A stretch of 64,000 nucleotides of DNA. Origin: Clusia tigrina. Lineage: Eukaryota > Arthropoda > Insecta > Diptera > Clusiidae. Position numbers and translations under genes: made by a program. Where the stretch lies: contig OV050031.1 of NCBI GenBank assembly GCA_920105625.2, forward strand, positions 228,642,194-228,706,193. Reading direction: 5' to 3'. Positions 1 to 13,275 of this stretch are shown in pieces (the first letter of the stretch is position 1; every line of letters starts with the position of its first letter). Under the pieces are notes generated by a model. That model was not told the origin of the DNA, ran no database searches, and was given only the letters and a program-made list of their open reading frames with translations.

Positions 1-1899
1 AGCAGAGAAGTGGAAGAGAAATTTGATTTCTTCCATTATTTGCCCAAGCACCAACAAAGGGCTTAAGCGGACGCAGGATATGATGCTGAATAAATACGAA
101 ATGCGGGTTATGTGCACATCCTACTTAAACGACGGACAAATGAGCAAGCAAAGGACCTGCCATCACAAAACTATTTGAGAGTTACTCTTTAGAAACGAAC
201 AAGTATGTAAATTTCTGTTCAAAATTACTAAAAAGGATATGGACACGCTCATCCCCACATGAGCACACACCAGCAGCACAGGAGTAGACCATATGCTGGC
301 AGTGGGATTAACTGCAGTTGTCCAGGCGAAACAAGCTCAAGAAAAACATTTGTACAATTCAATAAATTCAGCTGCAATTGAAAGAGGAAGTAAGGAAATG
401 AAAATGGGAAGCGAGCACGCGAAAGCGGAAGCGCAAATTTATAACACAGCAAACGGAAATGCCATTGAATCCGATTCTGAGTCCAAGTCCCAGTACGAGC
501 GAGGCCAATTCGCTCCAAAGTGGCCAAAGGGAAAGAAAAGAACAATCACAGTCCGTAGAAGCCGGAGTTGTTGTGGGGGCGGGGACGGCATTGAGAGCAA
601 AACGGAATTGAAATCAATTAAACAACAAATGAAGCACATTTCAGTGCTGCAAATGCTGCATAAATTCTTGCAACACAGCAGCGAACAACGACAAATAGCA
701 CAGGTACAACCAGCGGGGCAAAGCACCAAGCGGAGAAAAAGGATGTCCTGAGCTTTTTTGTGCGGTGGAGGTGGTGTGGTGCCACTTTCAAAAGGCATTA
801 CTGCATGCATTTGGCAAGGTTAATGGCGTCCCCGTTGTTCTACAACGCCGTGCGGCATGCCATGTCGTTGGCCCAGGCAACGGGGAGCGGCAGAAGCAGC
901 ACGAGGCGCAGCACTCCAGCGTGGCACTGTGTCAGCTTGATTAGTTTGCAGCGAGATAAAACGCTGTGGAACATTTTAATACTCGAGCAGAGACAATTAA
1001 GTGCAGCTTCTGTTGCGAGTGACGTTGCGAATTGAAAATGAAAAACTTCCCAGGCAGACCTTGTCACGACTCCGCGAATGCTGCAACGGATGGGGCTGCG
1101 CAAGGAAATGCAAAATTTTCGTTTCAATTAGTTCGTGGAGAATTAATGGATTCGCTTAAAATTAAAAACCGGCGCAATCATACTTTCGTGGGGTGCGATA
1201 CAAATGAATGTGGCCATCTTAGCTCCAAGTGGATGGCACGCTGCGTCTGCAGCTGAAGAAGCGCATTTGTCATTTGCGACTTCTTCGCAGTTCGCAAAAT
1301 TTAATTTGCAGGGGCACAGCGACAGTTTTCAGTCAAATAAATCATTGCTGGAAAAAGGCAGCTCTAATTAATAAACGCAGCAACGGAAGGAGTGCAGAGA
1401 GCTCGTCTACTGCGGAGGCAGTCGACACTGAGCCTAGTTGATATTTTATCACAAGTGTAGAGCATTATCACATGGGAAGGATAAAGGAAACTTGAAGAGC
1501 TCCAACAACATGCCAAGCTTGAACGCAATATAAATGGGAATGCGTTGAGTGTGTATCGATGCCAAGTCACGACTGTCATGCCCTCCAGACCAATTGAGAG
1601 AGGGATGCGAGAGGATTGTCGTGACTTCTACGAATTCAGTCATTCTTACTTTTCAATCTCACCCATCTTCATTCTGAAGTTAGGAAGCAATCCCAATAAA
1701 TGGAGTAGTTATTCCACATAAAGGGTGTCACAGGTGTTTCTGGACATCATATTACGGAGGAATACACATAAATGTTGTGCTATTATCCACGAACTATCTG
1801 CTTACGGCACCGGCTCAGTTGCTATCTGGCGTTCTGGAGTTCGAAGAATCATTCGAAGCTTTTTTGTACACCATTCTCACTCAGTTTTAATCCAAATTT
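1..1899. other. non-coding stretch, no gene recognised
   Basis: I see no gene, RNA gene or transposon here. The longest open stretch, 293-751 on the plus strand, begins with ATG and has 152 codons. Its conceptual product is low in any recognisable pattern, and the opposite strand is also open over much of the same interval, which is common in fly intronic DNA. The block reads as intron or intergenic sequence. Confidence 0.6.
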
Positions 1900-2069
1900 A
1901 GTTATTGATGGCGCTGTCCTTGTGCTGACTATCACCATCCCAAGTAAGGGAACTTTTTAGTCAGTGCTTGAACAGCGCCACACCGTATCACAATGGGCCA
2001 TTTGGTGTGCTCAAGTGTGCTTTTGGCAAACTGGGCGGCCACTTCTGCCTAACCTAACCTAGTTATTGA
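1900..2069 (+). mobile_element. short retroposon with CCTAACCTAACCT tail and 9-bp target duplication
   Basis: The direct repeat AGTTATTGA occurs at 1900-1908 and again at 2061-2069, flanking a 152-bp insert (1909-2060). The insert ends in CCTAACCTAACCT, the same kind of tail seen on inserts near 11288, 45445, 44999 and 62412. Inside it, TGGCGCTGT at 1909-1917 is complementary to ACAGCGCCA at 1972-1980. The flanking duplication and terminal tail are the signature of target-primed reverse transcription. It has no coding capacity, so it is either a 5'-truncated non-LTR end or a SINE-like element. Confidence 0.75.
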
Positions 2070-4502
2070 AGGACATCTTCCAGTAAGTTACTCGGAAATC
2101 GGTGCTTTCTCAGGAAACCCACGATTGATTGGCTGTTTGTTTACCACGTTATCAGGTATAGAAACAGCCACTCCCGCGCATCCAAACAGTTGGAAAGTAA
2201 TGAGAAACAAGTTACCACCGAGTACAGCATACAGGGACGGGAGGGAGTTCTGAGATTATTCTCGTTCTTGTTCTGCTGTCTGTACCACCGAGCGCTGGCT
2301 CCACACTGGGCAGGAATCATGTCATGCCTGTAACGTAATCTGAAGAATCCTGAATCTAAAACAGTTCGCAGGCTAGGCAGGAAAGATGGCGCAGCCCACA
2401 ACGCTGCGAGTGTGCATGATAATCTCCAGACAAATAAGCAGCACGTACTTAAGTTGTGCAAATAGGAGTCAATGCATCGCGATATTCGCTTCCGCGTAGG
2501 TGTCCACCCCTAATGTTTTAAGCTATATCAGCAAATCGAACTAGGTGCATGTATGGGCCTCTTTTGCTGTTCGTTAAACAGTTTCGGGTTTAAGGATAAT
2601 TGCAGGCGTTTAAAGTGGCAGCTAAATAATGGAAAAGGATAGTAGGGTCTTCTCGTCTTCGCTTGTGTGCACTGCACTAGCAGACATGCAACAATGGAGA
2701 CGCAAAGAAAATCGCCAAACAAAGGAATTGAAGTGCAGCGCTGCATATGCACCCACTCCTCGGACGACTGAACTTCCATGTAGTTGCACGCGTGTCTGTC
2801 GCAGCAGCAGCAGACGAACTACAATAGCGGCAAAGGTATTGTTAGGGTGAAGCTACTAACACACGCGTGTGCTGCACAAAGGATCCTTAAGCCACGGCGA
2901 GCGGCGCATTGGCATTTGCACATTTTCATGTGGCCCAAGCCCCGCACTTTGTTTTATTTTGCCGGGCTTTGTCGTGCTTCAAAGTGTCACGGTATTAGTG
3001 TCAAAGCAAACGCAGAGGAGATGATCACACCAACAGCGCACGGGCAGAGATGTTTGCGCGCCTCTTTCCGCAGCAGACAGTTGGCCGCACATACCTACAA
3101 CCTAATGCGCGCAGCAGCAGAGCCTGACAACGCGGCCGCTTGTTCAAGCGTTCGGTTGCCTGGGTCTGGGTCCTTCTTTTACTTTACAGTTTTTACGAGA
3201 ACAACAAATGCGAGCGGCAGCACTTACACTAATGCCAACACACACACGCCCCCACCCAGCGAAGTGCATACTTGGTTTGTTGTTTTTGGGAGGAAGGAAA
3301 ACTGCTTTGAATTTGTACTAATTTGTCGCGCGCTGCCGTCCTCCCATCATCACCCTCACCGCCATTGTCTCGCCAGCTGCAGCGGCATGTGTTTATGTGT
3401 GCATTTCCGTTTCCGTTGCCGCTTGCGTTTCCTTTTAATTTCCTTTAATTGTGTTTGCACTTTTCATTATGCAATACGCTTGACGGAAGCATTGTTCGAA
3501 ATCTTTGCCTTCGTTTTGTGTCCGCAAGGATTCGCCTTGAAAAGGTGCAACGTGTTTAAACGAAACAACAATTGGAAGGCAATGGGGTTGCAGGGTGCAG
3601 AGAGGTTTGAGGTACGAGTATGCATGTATGTGTGCGTTCTTATGACAGCGAAGAAAGCGTAGTTTCAGCTCGTAGTCGTGTCCTTGCTGCAGATAAGCAA
3701 AAAGAACATTTTTATTTCCTTTACAAATTGTATAATTGAGATTTGAGGGTGAGTGGAGCGGGGCGAATGATGTCGAGAAGGGAGACAGGCGTCCACATGG
3801 ATTTTTGGCTTGCTTTGTAACAAGCCAACTACGCGGAAACGCAATTGACAAAAATTACGATAAAATTCCCCTTTGTTTGTTGCAATTGATGAAATTTGCT
3901 GTTGTTTCAAATGTTGCTTTTATCGTTTTTGTTTCTGTTTAACTTTTGTATAGATTTTAGGAAGGAGCGGATTGGTCGTAAGGAATAAACCGGAATTCTG
4001 GCTTACTTTGTTGTCAACTTTTTAGGATCATTGGGAGCTTTCCTTGAAACATCTGGAACCAAAGCCAGTGTTCTCAGTAGAATTATAACACATGCCAGAT
4101 CATGGGCTGCTCCATAGCCCATCAACGCTTCAGGGGATGGTTTTTGTCTCGAAATTTTCCAATCCATTGATTGAAATGTCAGTTTATATTTTTCTCTTTA
4201 GTGACTTTTTAAGATGAAAGGACAGTTGGATACAGCACCGTCCATTTCATAAGGTAACATAAGAATCAGTTGGAATCAATATTCACAAGTTGGGTATTCG
4301 TATCTAGTGGCATATTGAAGGGATTTAAGTGTATGAAGCAAACCTTGGAATGTGCCTAGAACCAAGAAATGAGGTCAAATGTTAATAATCCTAGTAGAGT
4401 AGAGAACAGTTCAAAATGTCATTCCGAACCTCAGACGGTACGAATGAAAGATAGAAATGTGAAGATGATTAGCTCAATAATTAAATAAACAATTGAAGAA
4501 AG
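2070..4502. other. non-coding stretch containing an unusually long open frame
   Basis: No homologous gene is recognised. The interval includes a plus-strand stop-free run at 2784-3662 (292 codons; first ATG near 2928). It has no recognisable domain, and its Cys/Phe/Arg-rich composition follows from pyrimidine-rich TTTCCGTTTCCG-type sequence typical of fly introns. I do not annotate it as a gene. The rest is unremarkable AT-rich sequence. Confidence 0.5.
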
Positions 4503-4938
4503 GGACAGATGGTAGAACAACGTAGTGCTACTGGATATTAAAAGGACTTTACGAGGAAGTCTGTCTCACTCAATCAAAAAAGGTTCATTGCACTCACCGA
4601 ACGATATTGTGAGAGGAGGAAATCAAAGAATGTCCAACTGAGTCAGAGAGTGAGTGATTCTCTCATTACTTCCAAACAACGGACGGAGTTATCTAGTCCT
4701 ATATCCCTTCTATAGAATGGACAGAAGGTAGAACAACGTAGTGCTACTGGATATTAAAAGGACTTTACGAGGAAGTCTGTCTCACTCAATCAAAAAAGGT
4801 TCATTGCACTCACCGAACGATATTGTGAGAGGAGGAAATCAAAGAATGTCCAACTGAGTCAGAGAGTGAGTGATTCTCTCATTACTTCCAAACAACGGAC
4901 GGAGTTATCTAGTCCTATATCCCTTCTATAGAATGGAC
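4503..4938. repeat. recent 216-bp tandem duplication
   Basis: Two head-to-tail copies, 4503-4718 and 4719-4934, plus a few bases of a third, match almost perfectly. The one difference I see is T at 4510 against A at 4726. The unit has no long open frame and no terminal repeats, so this is a segmental tandem duplication rather than a transposon. The near-identity implies that it is recent, or alternatively an assembly artefact. Confidence 0.9.
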
Positions 4939-7900
4939 GTGCGAATTGTTCAATACACATTTTTGTAAGACACACTGCGGACATTCAACAGAGCTCATCA
5001 GCATAAATCATCGGTATATGAATCTTCTTCAGATTCGACTGTTTTTGTCTTGTCCCAGGTTTTCAGTGACAGTGCCTCCTCCGATTATTCCCTGCCCTTC
5101 AGTCATAGCAACTAACAATCTAAACTAGATACTAGAGAGTGATCTTGTATGCAATTTACAAATTAAAATATTGAATCACTTTAGGAAATCAGAGGAATCG
5201 GGTCTACAATCCGCGCACAGCTATTTACAAAGCCATCCCACAAGATTATGACACCAAAAACTCCACTCAGTGGTAAATTAATCAGAATTAATGCATCGGG
5301 CTCACTTTCTTCTGTGCACTTTCGAGTGGCTGCTTCTTATTTTATGTTGTGACAAAATCAAGTTTATGCTCGGCAATAAAAAGGACGAGCTGGTACATTT
5401 AACACACCATTAGGCGGTAAAGCAGCCGCTTAAGTGTGTGTGAAGTGCATGAAGAGGAATTGCCGATCTAAGCGAAAAATCAGCAGCCAGCAGCAAATTG
5501 CGATAACACCGACGGAGGCATCATTGCCAACATGAAATTCCATCAATGTCACGTTCATTACTGCCGCCCAACATTACTACGCCCCAGAAGGTGTCTACAG
5601 CCCACGCCCACACAGCCAACAAACAAACAAACGAAAGCAGACAGAGCAACGCTGCTGCTTCGAAGGGGTTGTTGTCCCTTTTTTATGGCTTTTGACGCTG
5701 TGCGAATATAACACAGAGGCGCACACATTCACCTCCAGTAGAACACACTCAAAAGCACTCGCATAGGGTCGTCTACACAATAATAAAATGTAGCAGTCAT
5801 GTTAAAGTGCAGTTATGCGGAAGTCGCTTCCAGTCAGTCGCTCGCTTTTTATGATTTTGTGTTGGTTACGGAAGTAGGTGGTGTCTATGACAATTTTTTC
5901 CATTGTTACACAAACGCCACGTAGGCACGTGTATGTGTGGTTTGAGTGAGTGTGTGTGTGGGAGTGTAGGTGGATACATGGTGCCAATTAAAAAAAGTGC
6001 GCAGTCATTGTGATGAATGAGCGAGTGAGTGATAACAACGACATGAGCAACAAAGCAAAGAGGGAGTCCTGCAACACACAAGCGACAGGAGTCAAAAGGC
6101 CATAAATCGAGGGCGGAAAATTAACTGCAGCAGAACTTAGTAAGGCCATCAAAAACCTCGTTTTGTGCAAAGTAATTATGTTAAATTTGGGTAGTTTGAA
6201 TGGAGTGCTTTAAAGTTGAAAACCTCACCGCACTCATCAAACGTGGCATGCGCTGCGCCGACAGCTGCGACGCTGTTTTGGCATTCCACTGCAAATTGCT
6301 CCTGCTCACACACACACACACACACACACATACGCGCACACACACACGTACTCATTTTAAGCAGGGTATTCTAAATAAATCAGTAACAGTAGCAACCGCA
6401 GCAACCACAAGTCTCAAAGGATGCTCACATTAGAGCCCAACATGCCCGCCTCCGCAGCCTCTCAAACGCAGCAGTGAGGAGCATGTGTGCATATTTAACG
6501 AAGACATCATATGCAAAACCACAAGACAAAACTTCAGTTCGGCTGAGGGGCTGCAAATGACAGCTGCAAATTACACACGAAAAGCGCAGCTCTCAAGGAC
6601 GCAAGCCACAAACGAAGCAAATGGAAAGGCGAACCAAGTTGAGGATCTTGTGTCTGGCACAGTGGAAGCCGACTGAAGCTTATCAGTATCAGCAGCATCA
6701 TCGTCATCCTCATGACTGAATAGAGCGACGCAGGCTACTTTGTGTGGCTTACTCCTAATAGCAAATCTTTGAATCCGAGTTCTGAGCAACTTTAACACGT
6801 CTGACTTTGTCAGCCGCCGAGCAATCAGTGTGGGATGATGATGCTGCTGTTTAAACACCACTTTACATGTTTCTTCTTTCCTTCACACTTCCAACTTTTG
6901 CTGCACAACGACTTTCGGAGCTACCTCCCTCCCGCCGTCGCCCTCAACGCTCGACGCTATGAAATGGCGCTGGCAGCTCCGTCCCAACATGATTGATTGT
7001 GCTTTTGTCAGGTCCATGTTTCGTTTTCGTTTTCCTTTTTCTCGCATTGTGCGATGAAGTTTTCAATGATTTTAAGTTGGTTTTAAGTTAACCTTAACTG
7101 ATTTTATGTGCATACTTCTGACAAGTCATGTCCATAACTCATAAGCCCCAAATTTCGCAAGTTTCGTGCACAGCTTCACAAAACTTCTCAGCCCCCGGTC
7201 CGCTGGGCAGTAGGAGCCAACAAAGTTTTTCAGTTTTCCGGCACTGCAAGTGAGTGGTTGACGCTCCAAGTCATTTGTCAGAAATTAAACTGTTCCTTGT
7301 TGACAATTGTAGTGCCTCGAAATGAGTTGCAAACACAGGAAGACCAAAGGAATAATAAGGAATCCATATCCTTTTAGGCGTAGTTAAATATGCAAATAAA
7401 TGTTTTCTTAAAAGAGTACCTTCGAGGAACGAAATAGAAGCATGTGGAGGGCACTCCAGGATTGACCCCTAAAGTAAGAATCGCTGAAAGAACCGATCTT
7501 TTACAAGTTGATTTGAAGCTGCCGCCAATTTGCAGAAATTCTTAGCACACCGGCGCCAGCCGAAGTAGGGCGGGCACTTCCAAGTTTTTTTTAAAAGTTG
7601 TTTTTAAGATTTTGAAACTCTTCGCAAAAAGTAGTTCAGAGCTTCCCTAAAACAGAGTTTCAAGTTCCGTGTTTGCAAATCCTGTAATCTCAGAAGAGTG
7701 TTCCCCCCACTTTGGGCACTCAATAGCAAAGGATTCTTGTTTACATTGTTGTACATTCCTTGTCGTTGTGTTCCACACCCCAACCATGAACACTGCCAGT
7801 TAATTCCGAAAGAAAAAGCAACAACAACAACAACAGCATTTGACACTTAATGTTTCACTGTTGACAAAAACTGCTCGAATGCAACAATCAGCAGCAGCAC

Positions 7901-10900
7901 TTCAACACTTGCGGCACACTCAAGTCGCATCATCACTCAAAGAAAGTGCAGCATAAAACTGAACAATATTAGCACGGCAGGGGCGGCGGTCGCGCTGCTA
8001 CTTTCCACGACGCGTCTTTAAGTGCGCCGCAGTGGAGCGGAGAATCGCTGCTGCTGCTGTTGCTGCGCTTGATAAGCGTAGTAAATTTCCACGCCACGCC
8101 GCACAAAGCGACGCTCACGGCACCAGCGCGCGAGTGCATCATTTTCCGAAAGTACTTTCTGACACTTTAAGCGACAGCAACTGCACAACTTTCAGTTAGT
8201 TCGTCAGCTCGCCCTGTCCCTGGCAGAGTACGGGTAATTTATGTAACAATTAATTAAACTAATGACCGTGCAAGTTTGTTGTTCGCCGCCGCTGCTGCCT
8301 CTACAACTACTAGGAGTGTAAATAAGCGCAGTCATAAAATTGCACGGAATGAGCGGAAGAAAGCGGAGTGTTGCAGTGTTTCACTGATAAATGATTGATT
8401 GCCTTCACTTGACTTGACTTGCCTTGCCAGGGCAGCAGTGAAAGGGTTTGGACGGGTTGAAATGGTGCTGCTTTTATGATGATGAACTGAATGCACACAC
8501 ACAGGTCCATCATTACAACGTAGCCACTTGTACGTGGACAGGGGCAGTTCAAAAGTTCCGCCTCCTAAACTAACAGACAAGTGCTGGTGGGCCACTGGAA
8601 GAATCTAACAAGAAGACGGTGTTAAGAGCTTCACAATATTGATCCCAGTGCCACCGAACTGGAGGCCAGAAGTGAGGTACAATTCCTGTGAACAGTGCCT
8701 ATCCTTGGTTCCTTTATCTGGAATTTCGCGAAACTGCCCATTCAAAGTTTAGGGATAAGCACGAATAGACGATCCATTCAAAATACAGCTGAAATAGAAG
8801 CCTTGTTGCTACTGCCTTTCCCCTTCCTGGAAGGAAGGAAGGTAATTGAAGAACTACCTCAATACTCACAAACACCGGAATTAGTGAAACACCTTTATAG
8901 GCTTCTGTGGTCATGTGACAAGTATGATAGTCTTGCTAGGCATAGGCTCCTTGTTTATATTGCCTGCATTAGCAATTATTTCAATACCTTAAATCCTTGA
9001 GCACTTAAATAATGATGCTGTAAGGAAATTAATAGTAATTATTATATAAGCGTAAGTGTTGGGAATCCAGGGGGAAAGTTGAAATTTGCAACAAAAACAC
9101 TCATACATGAAAACAGCCCACAGAGTTGTTGGGGTTTGTTGCTTAGGTTTGCGGTGCCTGCAGTTCTTCACGACATATTAAACTCTGAAATCATCTTAAG
9201 TTGACGTCAATCATGTCCCGAAACACTGCATTCCTCATCAAATACTAGAGAACATTTGATTTCGGTTCAGTTTCCGCTTTGAAAAGGGATACTAAATGCT
9301 TGAATGAGTCGATAGAGACCATCGCGTGTTTATGGGAGGAGTGAGATACCCACTTAGCCACAGGGAAATGTCTCCCGACCTGCACCTGCCATACTGAATT
9401 TTCTTCCGAAGGACAGGTCTGACGTGTTTCCTTCAAATAATTACGAATAGGACCAATTTTCCCCACCGTGTACTTTGTTATTTGGCGCAATATCAGGGAT
9501 CGAAATCTGGGCGCTGTGTCAAACATCGAAAGGCCGCATTTCCGACTATTCCATTTGACTCATGCATACCAAATAATCTTCAGCACGCACGCACACAACG
9601 CAATCATGGCGAAGAGGCACTTTGTACAACCGCAAAATTAACAACTTTTCGCTTTGCCCGGTGCGGGGAGCCAAACGAGTTACCATTTACAAAATTGCAA
9701 TGTTAATTGTTGATCGCGGCAATTATGAGCATGTTAAGCCAATTAAAAGTGTAATGCATGCAAACGCGATAAATAAAACGAACGAATTCGCGTTAATTGT
9801 TTTGCTTAAACTTCTAAACTCAGCCGCAACACAATTAGCCACGCCATTTTTCAACAACTTCCTGCCCCCAATTCAGACAATCGCGCTCGTTCTCCATTCG
9901 ACAGCGTCGTCATCACTGTCGTCGTTGTTGTTGTGATTGCTGCTGTTGGCACGGTTTGCGTGACAGCAGCTGTCACACTGTGGCATAGTTTCGCTCGTAG
10001 TTGGAGTCCTGCTGCCGCTGCCGGCACTCTCGCTGTATTTGTGTGACACCGCGAAGGCATTTAATAATTTTTACATGCTAAGCGATTGTTTGGAAAAATG
10101 TCAAAGCATTTATTAAATAAATAATAGCAGCGTGCAGCGCTAAATAATTCACTCCGCGGTGAATGGAATGGAGTGAAAAAAGGAATTGCGGAATGCATCC
10201 AAGTATCCTTGCCGCCGCCGCCACTACTGAACTTGCTGAAGTTGCCTGCTTGCCTGGTTTTATTTATAATGCTTTGATTGCGGAATGAATGTGTTGTCAA
10301 TTGCCTGCTTGCCATGTTTTCGGAGCGGACAGACTGACTTGTTTACATGCCTAAAAGTATACTAAATAAAAGCAATTTTTGTAATTTTACTTAATTTGCC
10401 GGAAACCATAAAAATAGTCAGGACTCGCGGCGTAGATAGAGCAAAGGAAAGAAACCAAATTAGAATCGATTGGCGATATAAGCGAATACAGGTTTTGCAT
10501 TAGGCGAATAAGGGTAGCCTACTTCTAGGCTGATAAGTTATTCATTAGTCCGGGCCTTCTGCTGGACAATTGTGTACTCATCGTGAGTGATTTAAACAGC
10601 AACGCGTTGGCATGATTGATTAGAACTGAACTCTGCAAATATGCACTCGGCTTCTGAGTAACCCAATTCAATTGTGATTGATTTAATAGCGTGGGGGCGT
10701 GGGCGTTGACGCAGACGTCATTGTAGAGGACGAAGCTTTTGCCAAGACAATTCGTAAATGGCTCTGACACACGTCGAAGGAAATTGAAACGATAACAAGC
10801 ATTGCCAAAGGATGTAGCGAAAGAACGAGAATGCTAAACACAAACTGACGTCTGGAAACTTCAGAAATCTGCAGTTCAAAATTAAATACTTTTTAATTGG

Positions 10901-11211
10901 TCTTATTTGCGCTTCACGAAATATCATTCTTCACCAGTTCACCAAATGTGATGGAAGAGACGTGGGCGCAACTGGGGGAGTCGTTCAATGCTACCCTAGG
11001 ACCTTAATGAACGGCATCAAATTGGAAGTTCAAGTATCTGAGGACCTTTCACACGGTCACCATCCACCGACATGCAGGGTTGCCGGTATGAAGTTCAAAT
11101 ATCTGAGGAGTTTTCAGTATGAACATGAATGGAATGCCTTTATGAACACCCTTGGGTTCACTCGATCGTTGCTTCATAGTCATTTGAGCCCTCGAAAGTC
11201 AACTCTGCTTT
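4939..11211. other. non-coding stretch with microsatellites
   Basis: No coding exon is recognised. Contents I can support are a CA microsatellite (6306-6348), short AAC and CTG/GTT runs (about 7819-7835 and 8048-8068), and an imperfect repeat of a 20-bp motif near 11027 and 11090. An initiator-like TCAGTT at 8192-8197 is followed by AGTTCGTC, a context seen at some fly transcription starts. No downstream gene supports it, so I do not call a promoter. Confidence 0.55.
6306..6348. repeat. CA dinucleotide microsatellite
   Basis: A run of CA repeats is interrupted once by TACGCG. It is a simple repeat with no further function implied. Confidence 0.95.
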
Positions 11212-11296
11212 ATCTTTATTTTAGCAAAAGACCTTGTAGGTCCATGTGTGGCCTTCATGGCCGGCCAGTCTAATCTAACTTAACCTTGATCTTTAT
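11212..11296 (+). mobile_element. probable short retroposon with CTAATCTAACTTAACC tail
   Basis: ATCTTTAT at 11212-11219 recurs at 11289-11296. The 69 bp between ends in CTAATCTAACTTAACCTTG, resembling the tails of the better supported inserts at 1900-2069 and 44831-45011. A GGCC-TTCAT-GGCC stem precedes the tail. The direct repeat is only 8 bp and AT-rich, so chance is possible. Confidence 0.5.
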
Positions 11297-13206
11297 AAAA
11301 TAATCACTCCTGAGATGAGTGATGGATGTGTGGCTTCTTTAGTCTTCTCAACAATTTAATTGAGTGTCGCAACATACAACAACGATAGTTCAGGCCAGTT
11401 CCTTTCACGGTATAGCCTCCAAATATACTATAAACCATCTGAGACGAAGCCTCCAAATACACTATAAACTATCTGAGACGTGTTCCACATACCAGTGCGT
11501 CCGCCCCTTTCAAGTGGATTTGGAGAGTAACAAAAGGTTTCCATTTCATGAACAGAATTCAGTCCGGCTAAATCTGGTTTGGGCATCCCGCGCTGGCCCT
11601 CCGTGAATAAGGGGACTGCCAAACGTGGCGTTCAACTAATTTCACGCATGCATAAAACTTGTAATAAATTTTTTATATTTTTATTTTTATTGTTATTACT
11701 TTTTGTCATTTATGCAAATTGGAAACTACCGCCTCGAGAACGTGAAATTTGCTGCGCAGCTCATTAATGCGATCTGGGATTCTCCGCACACATCTCCGAG
11801 TGACTTGTGCGACGATGCATGTGGAATTTTATTGCGCATCTGTCTTTAGGGCGAAGTACAGTTGAAATATTAATTGCGAAACTCAGAACCTCACACGCGG
11901 AGGTAATACACACAAATGGGCGTAGCAAGGGACCCTTCTCCAGATGCACTAAGGTGAGAAATACGTAGTTCGAAATGACAGCTCAAGTGCGGACACAAGA
12001 GATCGATCTTACTGCCATGATCCGATGTAAATAACTCAAAATTCACAGCAGAAATTGGCAACAGGAAGTGACGATGAGGAGAGTAACCGACGCAGGGCTC
12101 ACAGCGAAAACTTATAAGTAAAGTAAATCCACAGTCAATGGAAGATATGTAATATAAAGAGGCCCCTACGTAGAACCAGGCACTTCAAGGGACACCAAGA
12201 TGCAGCAGTGGTCGGCTAGGAAGAAATGTGATCATGAGTAAGTCATTACATCAAATGCAAATCACACTTCAGGACTTGAGTGCAAATCTCGAGGAAGGAT
12301 CGGACGCAAAATTGGCTTGAAGATGTTAAATGCAGTTGTGTTTGTGAAGCGATGGGAAACAGCGCTCAATTTTTAATTTAATTATAATTTTTGGAGTTTT
12401 CTATTCCTTTTTTTACGACTGTTCCTTGACTTCTTTGTGGATGCTTGAGCAGCAACAACTTTTTTGGAATTCTGCGAAGCGTTGCAACCGCCGAGAGAGC
12501 AATTTGAACTTTTTGCTTTCTTTGATGGTGTTCATAAAACAAGAAAACAAGAAATAATAAAAATTAAATAACTTGCACATAAAAATTAAGCAGCAACAAC
12601 AAAACGCCGTGGAAGTGCACATTTAAGTAATGAGCAATGTTTGGCGGTTCATTTGGTGAGTCACGTTTTGTTTAATGAGACAACGGCGCGGCCTGGCTGG
12701 GGTTTGAAGCCAGCGAGCGCACATTCGTTTTATTGTTTTATTTATTCAACGTTTTTTCGGGTGGACGGAGGGAGTGGAATTAATGGTTAAGTTGGGTAAA
12801 TCTCAAGTTCAAGGCTTAATTTTGTAAAACGATGAAATAACGAATAATTATAGTTAAACATGGGACTACAGCAGATATTTTTCTGGAGGTGGAGTAAACC
12901 CGCCTCTAAGTGGCCTCCACCCATTTACACCGTGCTGGGGTTAAACATAAAATCCATTTTACAAAAGGACTTTTAGGTTTTAGTGGGTGAATGTTACAGG
13001 GAAAAGTTTTGGCGCGCCGGCATCATGCCAATATTTTCGGTTGTTTATTTGAACTGAACCATGGCGTAATCACACATGGTGGACGCCCCGAAACTATTTT
13101 GAATCTTAATGTCAAACGCCGTGAACAGAATTACTGTAGACTGTGCCACTAGCATTGAATAGAATCAAGAGAATAACAGGCGAGAGGTTGTGGCCTGATC
13201 TGGTAT
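11297..13206. other. non-coding stretch
   Basis: No gene is recognised. It includes a two-copy 34-bp tandem repeat at 11414-11481 (units begin AGCCTCCAAATA, with three differences by eye). The remainder is AT-rich sequence without detectable structure. Confidence 0.6.
11414..11481. repeat. 34-bp tandem duplication
   Basis: Two adjacent units begin AGCCTCCAAATA at 11414 and 11448 and end in ATCTGAGACG. They differ at a few positions. Confidence 0.85.
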
Positions 13207-13208
13207 TA

Positions 13209-13243
13209 CGAGGGGTACTATTTATATTTCAGGAATAGCAAAT
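13209..13243 (+). repeat. mariner left terminal inverted repeat
   Basis: It starts CGAGGGGTACTATTTATATT and pairs imperfectly with the right end at 14441-14474. In mariners the transposase binds these ends. Confidence 0.85.
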
Positions 13244-13275
13244 AATAACATTTTTAAATGAAAATGGCTTTATTG

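Noticed and set aside
293..751. ATG-started 152-codon plus-strand open frame
   Set aside because: There is no recognisable motif, the opposite strand is open over part of it, and the surroundings are intron-like.
8192..8197. Initiator-like TCAGTT on the plus strand
   Set aside because: It is a six-base match without a TATA box, downstream element or gene to serve.
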